NCBI GenBank assembly: GCA_023230425.1
Contig: JALNXI010000170.1
Span: forward strand, 1-5,038
DNA length: 5,038 nt
Direction of reading: 5' to 3'
Source: Methanoculleus sp.
Lineage (GTDB): Archaea > Halobacteriota > Methanomicrobia > Methanomicrobiales > Methanoculleaceae
Numbering within the stretch: the stretch's first letter is position 1; every line of letters starts with the position of its first letter. A program made the position numbers and the translations under genes. Below, in pieces: positions 1-5,038 of the stretch. The notes beneath the pieces were generated by a model, which ran no database searches, was not told the origin of the DNA, and saw only the letters and a program-made list of their open reading frames with translations.

Positions 1-2
1 CG

Positions 3-122
3 GTCAAGTGGGGCGTGGTCCGTGAGATCCTGATCGCATGGGTCCTGACCATACCGGCGGCGGCGGTCGTGGCCGGGGTCTGTTATTTCATCGGCCATGC
101 TCTCCTCAGCGGGGTCTTCTAA
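3..122 (+). CDS. C-terminal end of a membrane transporter, probably PiT-family inorganic phosphate permease (partial)
   Basis: Only the last 39 codons and the TAA stop (120-122) are in the window; the gene enters from the left in frame 3. The tail begins VKWGVVREILIAWVLTIPAA and continues as one hydrophobic helix, ending in GVF. A 'W-x3-R-E-I-x3-W-V-L-T-I-P-A-A' motif before a last transmembrane helix is typical of PiT-type (Pho-4 family) phosphate/cation symporters, which act in the cytoplasmic membrane. That family call rests on recognising a short tail, so another multi-helix transporter is possible. The gene is functionally unrelated to the CRISPR genes and marks the left edge of the cas locus. 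Its reading frame was chosen because it is open from the window edge and has membrane-helix composition. Confidence 0.62.
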   Translation, partial: VKWGVVREILIAWVLTIPAAAVVAGVCYFIGHALLSGVF

Positions 123-144
123 GGGACCCGGAGCCGACCATAAC

Positions 145-192
145 CGTCCTGGATCGAAGAAGAGTGGGTCGGGTGTCCCGGCCACCAGGACG
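145..192. repeat. Inverted repeat downstream of the transporter gene, 8-bp arms
   Basis: CGTCCTGG (145-152) is exactly complementary to CCAGGACG (185-192), with a 32-base loop. It sits 23 bp after the transporter stop and is followed by short T-rich stretches (TTATTT at 195-200 and a T5 run in CATTTTTCAT further on). It may be a stem in the 3' untranslated RNA that helps end or stabilise the transporter transcript. The loop is long, and archaeal terminators depend mainly on the T tracts, so the role is uncertain. Apart from this I see nothing in 123-248. Confidence 0.35.
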
Positions 193-248
193 CCTTATTT
201 CCCGGAATCCAGCCCTCATTTTTCATGCCGCCGGCGCAGCTGAGTCGA

Positions 249-256
249 TTATATAC
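249..256 (+). promoter_or_regulatory. Archaeal TATA box for the mini-CRISPR transcript
   Basis: TTATATAC is a close match to the archaeal TATA consensus and stands out in GC-rich surroundings. Its centre (about 252) predicts a transcription start near 277-280, using the usual 25-27 bp spacing. That is the first base of repeat 1 (280). The upstream BRE position (GAGTCG) is only moderately purine-rich. The same promoter could also supply the cas3 message, because I find no clear TATA box between 369 and 550. Confidence 0.6.
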
Positions 257-279
257 TGGAAAAACGAATGATAACGTAG

Positions 280-368
280 TTGTTCCCCATCCTATGGGGA
301 TGAACCTGTATCGTACAATGAAACAGCTGTCCGGCTTTTCACGTTCCCCATCGCGTGGGGATAGTCCG
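280..368 (+). CRISPR. Minimal type I-E-like repeat-spacer-repeat unit, possible dedicated guide RNA
   Basis: Two 28-nt repeats (280-307 and 341-368) flank a single 33-nt spacer (308-340), giving the 61-bp period usual for type I-E. Repeat 1 carries GTTCCCCATCCTATGGGG (282-299) followed by ATGAACCT. This has the architecture of type I-E repeats: GTTCCCC, loop, GGGG, then an 8-nt ATRAACC-type handle. The hairpin stem is CCCCAT/ATGGGG (285-290 with 294-299) in repeat 1. In repeat 2 it is CCCCAT/GTGGGG (346-351 with 355-360), still paired through one G-U. The repeats match at 19 of 28 positions by eye; differences fall in the loop, the 3' handle and the first two bases. One spacing further out on either side (about 221 and 404) there is no third repeat. 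Cas6e-type cleavage after GGGG would release a guide with handle 300-307 and spacer from 308. The element lies 182 bp before cas3, on the same strand. It may be a regulatory guide or a relic of an array. Confidence 0.72.
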
Positions 369-380
369 CACTGGCGGCGG

Positions 381-397
381 ATTCTTCTTCTCTTTCT
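381..397 (+). terminator. T-rich tract after the mini-CRISPR, possible terminator
   Basis: The tract ATTCTTCTTCTCTTTCT lies 12 bp after repeat 2. Pyrimidine tracts rich in T on the coding strand are the usual archaeal termination signal. With the TATA box at 249 it would bound a transcript of about 115 nt made almost entirely of the repeat-spacer-repeat. The T runs are short (two or three) and broken by C, so termination may be partial, with some transcripts reading on into cas3. Confidence 0.35.
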
Positions 398-402
398 GAC
401 CG

Positions 403-409
403 GGTGATC
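403..409 (+). promoter_or_regulatory. Shine-Dalgarno sequence of the small ORF upstream of cas3
   Basis: GGTGATC matches seven bases of the complement of the archaeal 16S rRNA 3' end (GGAGGTGATC). It lies 9 nt before the ATG at 419. It is the best ribosome-binding site in the 428-bp region before cas3, better than anything in front of cas3 itself. Confidence 0.5.
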
Positions 410-418
410 CGGGAAAAG

Positions 419-538
419 ATGGTCACTATTACAACCCGGAGGGCGCCGCCGGGGCGAACTGTATCCATACGGCTGCAACAGGGCATCAAAACAGGTTTCT
501 TCAAACCGGCAGACCTATCGTCCCCGACCCAGACATAA
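419..538 (+). CDS. Small ORF (39 aa) upstream of and in frame with cas3, unknown function
   Basis: ATG at 419 opens 39 codons, beginning MVTITTRRAPPGRTVSIRLQ and ending DLSSPTQT, with a TAA stop at 536-538. The stop is 12 nt before the cas3 ATG and in the same frame. I do not recognise the peptide; it is basic, with five arginines (four CGG/CGA/AGG codons in its first 18), and shows no membrane segment. The support is the GGTGATC Shine-Dalgarno at 403-409 and the position directly ahead of cas3, which lacks a good ribosome-binding site. It could be a leader peptide that couples ribosome loading to cas3, a real small protein, or chance. An N-terminal extension of Cas3 is ruled out by the in-frame TAA, unless the base is wrong. 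In that case the HD domain would still start normally at 551. Confidence 0.35.
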   Translation: MVTITTRRAPPGRTVSIRLQQGIKTGFFKPADLSSPTQT

Positions 539-546
539 ACGTTTAT
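535..546. promoter_or_regulatory. Perfect 12-bp palindrome just before the cas3 start
   Basis: ATAAACGTTTAT reads the same on both strands and ends 4 bp before the cas3 ATG. It covers the place where a Shine-Dalgarno would be expected and contains the stop codon of the small ORF. A dimeric repressor site is one reading; as RNA it would be a weak stem. It is AT-rich in a GC-rich genome, which makes it less likely to be chance, but no regulator is identified. Confidence 0.35.
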
Positions 547-550
547 TACT

Positions 551-3259
551 ATGGATTCGCCCAAAATCAACAGTATCTACCGCTACTGGGGAAAGTACGA
601 TACAGAGGGCGGTCTTGCGTGGCACCTGCTCGTCTATCACTGCCTGGATGTTGCAGCGGTCGGTAACGAGTTGCTCAATGATCCCCAACTGTTCCGGAAG
701 ACCGTCGGAGCGGTGCCTCTCCGGGACGAGTACGTCCGCTCGCTTATTCTGTTCTTCCTTACCATTCACGATATCGGGAAGTTTTCCGGACGGTTTCAGG
801 GCATCAACGCCGAGCTCCAATCTCACCTCCAGGGCGCTGCCTGCCATATGCTGTACAGCCACGACCACCACACGACGATGGGCATGCTCGTCTTCATGCG
901 GGAAGTGTGGCCACAGATGCTACACGAAAACCGGTTTGACACGGACCCCGACGAGGATCCATGTGATCTGGAGGATCTCTTCCTCCCCTGGATCCGGGCG
1001 GTGACCGGCCATCACGGAAAGCCCGTCAACGACAGCGGCACATTCCCCGACCTCTTCAGCCCGATGGACCGGAAGGTTGCATGCGAGTTCGCCCGGGCCT
1101 GCTCGGAACTGTTTCTCTCGGAAGATCCGGAAGAGCCGGTCCAGTATTCAACCGACCTGCACGAATCCTTCACCCGCATCTCCTGGATGATCGCCGGACT
1201 GGCTATTGTGAGCGACTGGATAGGATCGGACTCCGAGATCTTCCGGTATCACCAGGACCCGATGCCCCTTGAGGAGTACTGGCAGCGCTACGCCGTCCCG
1301 AGGGCGAGGGAGGCGGTCGCCAGGGCAGGTGTCCTGCCGTCAGCCGTCGCTCCCTTCCCGGGGATAGCGTCCCTTCTTCCGGAAAACGCGGTCCCGACGC
1401 CCCTGCAGGAAGCCGTCGCCGACTACGAGCTCACCGACGGCCCCTACCTCTTCATCGTTGAGGACGTCACCGGGAGCGGAAAGACCGAGACCGCGCTCGC
1501 ACTGACACATCGCCTCATGGAACGGGGGTCTGCCGAAGGCATCTTCATGGCGCTGCCGACGATGGCGACCGCAAACGGCATGTACCGTCGGTTCGGCGAG
1601 AAGTACCGGCAACTCTTCCGGGATGGCGAGCACCCCTCGCTTCTGCTCGCCCACAGCGCGAGGAACCTTTCCAATCTCTGGCGCCAGTCCATCGGCCCAC
1701 AAACCGATAAAACGACTTTCACGCCCGGGGGAGAAGAGGGATCGGCTGAGTGCGCAGCCTGGCTCTCGGACAACCGGAAGAAAGCCCTCCTCGCCGATGT
1801 CGGTGTCGGCACCATAGACCAGGCGCTCATGGCGGTGCTGCCGCTCCACCACCAGTCGCTTCGCCTCCTCGGCCTCGCCCGGCATGTGCTCGTCGTGGAC
1901 GAGGTGCACGCCTACGACGAGTACATGAACACCCTTATCGAGCGGCTGCTGCAGTTCCATGCGGCTTTTGGCGGCAGTGCAATCCTGCTCTCGGCAACGC
2001 TCCCGATCAGACTCCGGGAACGGTTCGTTGCCGCTTACTGCTCCGGCCTCCGGGTCCCGGCAACGCCGATACACGAGGCCGACCCTCCCCTGATGACCAT
2101 AGTTTCTCCCCGGGGCGTAGAAGAGAGGCCGATGCAGGCCGATAGTCTTTCACGGAGGACCGTTGCGGTTGAACTCACCAGCGATGAAACTGATGTAGAG
2201 TCCTACCTCGAACAGGCTCTTCTGGAAGGCCGGTGCGCCTGCTGGATCCGGAATACCGTCATCGATGCGATCGAGGCATACAACCGCCTCGCCGCGCGAT
2301 GGGGCGACGAACACGTCAAACTCTTCCACGCCAGGTTCACCGTTGGAGACCGGCAGAAGATCGAGGACGATGTGCTGACATGGTTCGGGAAGCAGAGCAC
2401 GGATGCCGACCGTAGAGGGAAGATACTGATAGCAACGCAGGTTGTCGAGCAGTCGCTGGATATCGACTTCGATGCGATGGTTACGGACCTTGCGCCCATC
2501 GACCTGATCATCCAGCGGGCCGGGAGACTGCACCGGCACCGGGAGAGAAGGAACGGGCTTGTTGTAATGCCCACCCTGCTGGTCCTCTCTCCCCCTCCGG
2601 TTGAGGCTCCAGCAAAAGATTGGTTTACGAGTGTCTTCCCCAGAGCAGGACGAGTATATGAGAAACACGGGCAACTCTGGCTCACCGCTCGCCTGCTTGC
2701 CGCCCGGGAACGGATCGTGATGCCCGACGATGCGCGGCTGCTGATCGAAGGCGTGTTTGGAGAGGAAGCGCAGGCATCCGTTCCCGAGGCGCTCAAGGTA
2801 TGGGAGATACAGGCAGACGGAAAAGACCGCGGGCATGCGGCGCTGGCGCAGATAAACGCACTGCGGCCGCAGGCAGGGTATGTGGACCTGCACGGGCAGT
2901 GGGAGGATGAGAGCCGGACACCGACCCGGCTCGGTGAAGCGAGCGTCACCGTCGTGCTGGCCCGCCAGGACGGGGCCGAACTCCGGCCCTGGAATGAAAG
3001 CGGAGAGGCCGCCTGGGGAAGAAGCCAGGTCTCGGTGAGAGAGTCCCGGATAGCAGGCCCGGCACACTACTCCAGGGCTGAAGAGCGTGAGATCGCACGG
3101 GTAAAACCGCTCCTGCCCGGCAGGGGCGAAGGAAGCATCCTGATCCCTCTGAAGCCCACCCCAGACGGGTTGTGGGAGGGACGCGCACAGGATCTGAAGG
3201 AAAAAGGGGTGATCGTCACCTACGATCCGAAGATCGGCCTGCAGATCAGGAATGGCTGA
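551..3259 (+). CDS. cas3: Type I-E CRISPR-associated nuclease-helicase Cas3
   Basis: Complete 902-aa Cas3, the enzyme that Cascade recruits to a bound DNA target. It nicks and then degrades the displaced strand 3' to 5', using ATP and metal ions. The N-terminal HD nuclease shows H25/H30/D33, the H73-D74 pair in HDIGKF, H107, H154-H155 in TGHHGKP, and D222 in SDWIGSD. The SF2 helicase follows: motif I TGSGKT (307-312), DEVH box (450-453), SAT (481-483), ATQVVEQSLDID (628-639) and motif VI QRAGRLHRH (655-663). The remaining part (from about 780) is the usual Cas3 C-terminal domain. All catalytic motifs look intact and the length is normal for I-E Cas3 (E. coli's is 888 aa). The ATG at 551 is chosen because the YWGK...H HD start follows directly and an in-frame stop lies at 536. 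No strong Shine-Dalgarno precedes it. casA follows after 213 bp, so cas3 may be expressed separately from Cascade. Confidence 0.97.
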   Translation: MDSPKINSIYRYWGKYDTEGGLAWHLLVYHCLDVAAVGNELLNDPQLFRKTVGAVPLRDEYVRSLILFFLTIHDIGKFSGRFQGINAELQSHLQGAACHMLYSHDHHTTMGMLVFMREVWPQMLHENRFDTDPDEDPCDLEDLFLPWIRAVTGHHGKPVNDSGTFPDLFSPMDRKVACEFARACSELFLSEDPEEPVQYSTDLHESFTRISWMIAGLAIVSDWIGSDSEIFRYHQDPMPLEEYWQRYAVPRAREAVARAGVLPSAVAPFPGIASLLPENAVPTPLQEAVADYELTDGPYLFIVEDVTGSGKTETALALTHRLMERGSAEGIFMALPTMATANGMYRRFGEKYRQLFRDGEHPSLLLAHSARNLSNLWRQSIGPQTDKTTFTPGGEEGSAECAAWLSDNRKKALLADVGVGTIDQALMAVLPLHHQSLRLLGLARHVLVVDEVHAYDEYMNTLIERLLQFHAAFGGSAILLSATLPIRLRERFVAAYCSGLRVPATPIHEADPPLMTIVSPRGVEERPMQADSLSRRTVAVELTSDETDVESYLEQALLEGRCACWIRNTVIDAIEAYNRLAARWGDEHVKLFHARFTVGDRQKIEDDVLTWFGKQSTDADRRGKILIATQVVEQSLDIDFDAMVTDLAPIDLIIQRAGRLHRHRERRNGLVVMPTLLVLSPPPVEAPAKDWFTSVFPRAGRVYEKHGQLWLTARLLAARERIVMPDDARLLIEGVFGEEAQASVPEALKVWEIQADGKDRGHAALAQINALRPQAGYVDLHGQWEDESRTPTRLGEASVTVVLARQDGAELRPWNESGEAAWGRSQVSVRESRIAGPAHYSRAEEREIARVKPLLPGRGEGSILIPLKPTPDGLWEGRAQDLKEKGVIVTYDPKIGLQIRNG

Positions 3260-3286
3260 TCATCATGTGCCGTGAAATGAATCCGA

Positions 3287-3298
3287 TTTTAAATTTAA
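3287..3298. promoter_or_regulatory. Candidate TATA box in the cas3-casA gap (first)
   Basis: TTTTAAATTTAA lies in the most AT-rich stretch of the window, 28 bp after the cas3 stop; its last ten bases, TTAAATTTAA, are a perfect palindrome. On the plus strand it would start a transcript near 3320, giving casA a leader of about 150 nt. Because it is symmetric it could equally support antisense transcription into the 3' end of cas3. No second promoter element confirms either direction. Confidence 0.35.
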
Positions 3299-3352
3299 CC
3301 CATATTTTCCTCGATAACGCCTGAAGGGTTCACCAGAAAGGTCAGATGGATA

Positions 3353-3360
3353 AGTATAAG
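3353..3360 (+). promoter_or_regulatory. Candidate TATA box for casA (second)
   Basis: AGTATAAG, within TAAGTATAAGG, resembles an archaeal TATA box. It predicts a start near 3382-3384, giving casA a leader of about 90 nt. It competes with the candidate at 3287; the sequence alone does not decide which is used. Confidence 0.35.
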
Positions 3361-3460
3361 GTATCTTACAATAAGCATTCACCAGACATTGTCGTACTCG
3401 TCTCTTCCGGTCGCATGCGAAGATCGCTCCATTGACTGGTGCAGAGCGGTCAGGCAATGC

Positions 3461-3466
3461 AGGTGA
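3461..3466 (+). promoter_or_regulatory. Shine-Dalgarno sequence that fixes the casA start
   Basis: AGGTGA, complementary to the 16S rRNA 3' end, is 6 nt before the ATG at 3473. Its last three bases (TGA, 3464-3466) are also an in-frame stop, so no ATG further upstream can be used. Confidence 0.7.
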
Positions 3467-3472
3467 ACAGAC

Positions 3473-5038
3473 ATGGTCAATCTCATCGATGATCCATGGA
3501 TACCCGTCGTGCGAAGGGACGGAGCACAGGAACCCATTGCCCCCTGGGAAATTACCGGGGGGGCCGAGCCCGTGATCCGGCTGGATGCACCCCGACCCGA
3601 TTTCAACGGGGCGCTGATCCAGTTCCTCATCGGCCTTGTGCAGACGGCAATTCCTCCCGGTGACAACCGGGACTGGAGGAGGAAGTTTAAGACTCCCCCA
3701 CCTCCCGATGAACTGAAACGTGCTTTTGCACCGTATGCCCATGCTTTCAACTTCGATGGCGAAGGGCCGCGGTTTATGCAGGACTATGACCTCAACGAGG
3801 GCGTCGAGAGCTCCGTAGACCGGTTGCTCATGGAGATGCCCGGAGAGCAGACGCTGAAACTGAATACCGACCATTTTCTGAAGCGAGGGACGGTCAGCCG
3901 GATCTGCCGCCCCTGCTGCGCAATGGCACTCTTCACGCTCCAGACGAACGCTCCGTCCGGTGGCCGGGGGCACCGGACATCGCTCCGGGGCGGAGGGCCG
4001 CTGACCACGCTGGTCATGGGCACAACCCTGTGGGAGACCGTCTGGTTAAACGTCCTGCCCCGGGATCAGTTCGAGATCCTCGGCAACGCCGCAAAAACCG
4101 CAGACCCCGACCGGTTCCCCTGGATGGGGCCGACCCGCACAAGCAGCAAAAACGAGGTTACGGCTCCTACCGACGTGCACCCGGCACAGATCTTCTTTTC
4201 CATGCCCCGCAGGATCCGGCTCGACCTGGATCACCCGGAGTCGGGAACGTGCGATATCTGCGGTTGTGCTTCTGAGGATCTTGTCTCGCAATACTCCACG
4301 AAGGATGGCGGGGTGAACTACAAAGGGGCCTGGAAACACCCGCTCACGCCGTATTACCAGCCGAAGAACGCCGAAGAGCCTCTCCCAAAGCACGGGCAGG
4401 CGGACGGGGTATCGTACCGGAACTGGCTCGGACTTGTGCAGAACGATACCGAAAGCCGTACGCAGCCTGCGCTGGCGGTCCAGGTCTTCCGGAACGAGCG
4501 GCAGCGCAACCTGACCGACCATCTGGGTTATTCGGCCCCGCTCTGGGCGTTCGGTTACAAGACGGACAACATGAAGGTGGTCTGCTGGAACGAGAGCACG
4601 ATGCCACTGCTCCATGTCGGCGAGGCGGTTCGTGAACAGTACGAAGGGGTTGTGACGGCACTGATCAAGACTGCCGATCTCGTCGCAGGGAGCACCCGCA
4701 GTTGCATCCGGAAAGCACTCTTCGGGGACCGAAAAGACGCAGGCGGGAATATCCCCGAGGTCGATTCCCGGTTCTGGCAGGATACCGAGAGCGAGTTCTA
4801 CGCTGTGCTGGAGGCGTTGCGGGAGGCGACGGAGAAGGGCGAGGATACAACCGCCTTGAAACTGCAGTGGCTTTCGAGCCTCTCCCTTGAGGCCGAGGGA
4901 CTTTTCAAGGACTATTCCCAGGCCGATCTCATCGGTGTCGCAGACCCACGAAGGATAGCCCTGTCCCGGCGCATGCTCAGGAATTACACCTCACCGAGAA
5001 ACAAGAAGATCCGCGATGCGCTCGACCTTCCCCGGGAT
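3473..5038 (+). CDS. casA: Type I-E Cascade large subunit Cse1 (CasA), 3' end outside the window
   Basis: The gene is open for 522 codons to the window edge with no stop. Cse1 is the large subunit of Cascade: it reads the PAM on target DNA, starts unwinding and docks Cas3. The start MVNLIDDPWIPVV is the standard Cse1 beginning. A PAM-proximal loop region at about residues 130-145 leads into FTLQTNAPSGGRGHRTSLRG. The following glycine loop is G173-G174-G175 (RGGGPLTTL), the family's PAM-contacting segment. Two CxxC pairs (C145/C148 and C260/C263, with C149 and C265 next to them) probably bind one zinc ion, as in many Cse1 proteins. Further family blocks are NYKGAWKHPLTPYY (282-295) and FGYKTDNMKVVCW (360-372). 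The C-terminal helical bundle is under way at the edge. E. coli Cse1 has 502 aa, so this one is somewhat longer than that. The preceding 213-bp gap with TATA-like boxes suggests its own promoter. cse2 should follow. Confidence 0.95.
   Translation, partial: MVNLIDDPWIPVVRRDGAQEPIAPWEITGGAEPVIRLDAPRPDFNGALIQFLIGLVQTAIPPGDNRDWRRKFKTPPPPDELKRAFAPYAHAFNFDGEGPRFMQDYDLNEGVESSVDRLLMEMPGEQTLKLNTDHFLKRGTVSRICRPCCAMALFTLQTNAPSGGRGHRTSLRGGGPLTTLVMGTTLWETVWLNVLPRDQFEILGNAAKTADPDRFPWMGPTRTSSKNEVTAPTDVHPAQIFFSMPRRIRLDLDHPESGTCDICGCASEDLVSQYSTKDGGVNYKGAWKHPLTPYYQPKNAEEPLPKHGQADGVSYRNWLGLVQNDTESRTQPALAVQVFRNERQRNLTDHLGYSAPLWAFGYKTDNMKVVCWNESTMPLLHVGEAVREQYEGVVTALIKTADLVAGSTRSCIRKALFGDRKDAGGNIPEVDSRFWQDTESEFYAVLEALREATEKGEDTTALKLQWLSSLSLEAEGLFKDYSQADLIGVADPRRIALSRRMLRNYTSPRNKKIRDALDLPRD

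Noticed and set aside
38..271. 77-codon plus-strand ORF over the transporter tail and intergenic region
   Set aside because: It overlaps the better-supported transporter frame and runs through the TATA box; its low-complexity G/R/P composition is typical of a shadow frame.
268..279. Four-codon minigene ATG-ATA-ACG-TAG just before repeat 1, reminiscent of tRNA-trapping minigenes such as CreT or phage lambda bar
   Set aside because: It lies between the TATA box and the predicted transcript start, so it would not be transcribed from that promoter, and it has no Shine-Dalgarno.
404..432. Possible third CRISPR repeat one period after repeat 2
   Set aside because: The sequence at 404 lacks the GTTCCCC block and the hairpin; it matches a Shine-Dalgarno instead.
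1340..2074. Long open frame on the minus strand inside cas3 (244 codons), with others at 2150-3067 and 3263-3973
   Set aside because: These are antisense to clear Cas3 and Cse1 domains; high GC makes stops rare, and their proteins look like no known family.
3265..3324. 19-codon ORF starting MCREMNPILNLT right after cas3
   Set aside because: Very short, with only a TGATC fragment as possible ribosome site; chance is sufficient.
3325..3332. GGGTTCAC resembling the reverse complement of the repeat handle (GGTTCAT)
   Set aside because: Only six bases match and there is no hairpin beside it.

Overview
The window appears to come from a GC-rich euryarchaeon, most likely a methanogen of the Methanoculleus type. 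Three things suggest this: archaeal TATA boxes, Shine-Dalgarno sequences of the GGTGA/GGTGATC class, and a high-GC proline/arginine-rich codon style. The genus is an inference; nothing in the window proves it.

Layout. Bases 3-122 are the last 39 codons of a membrane protein, probably a PiT-family phosphate transporter. Bases 123-550 hold no large gene but are not empty. They contain an inverted repeat downstream of the transporter, a TATA box (249-256), and two type I-E-like CRISPR repeats flanking one 33-nt spacer (280-368). A T-rich tract (381-397) follows, then a 39-codon small ORF with a good Shine-Dalgarno (419-538), and a 12-bp palindrome just before cas3. Bases 551-3259 are a complete cas3 (HD nuclease plus SF2 helicase, 902 aa). 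A 213-bp AT-richer gap with two possible TATA boxes follows. casA/cse1 then starts at 3473 and runs off the window end, 522 codons read without a stop.

How they fit. Cas3 and Cse1 are the nuclease-helicase and the PAM-reading large subunit of a type I-E Cascade. The rest of the operon (cse2, cas7, cas5, cas6e, cas1, cas2) should lie beyond base 5038.

The most interesting element is the isolated repeat-spacer-repeat directly upstream of cas3. It has its own promoter, placed so that transcription would begin almost exactly at the first repeat. Its 61-bp period is that of type I-E. The second repeat has diverged in loop and handle while its hairpin still pairs. The first nine spacer bases recur exactly at the start of cas3 (opposite strand) and inside casA. 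This resembles the CRISPR-resembling guide RNAs known from other systems (CreA, CreR), in which Cascade is directed by partial seed matching to regulate rather than destroy. The regulatory role is an inference; a decayed or minimal ordinary array is the main alternative.
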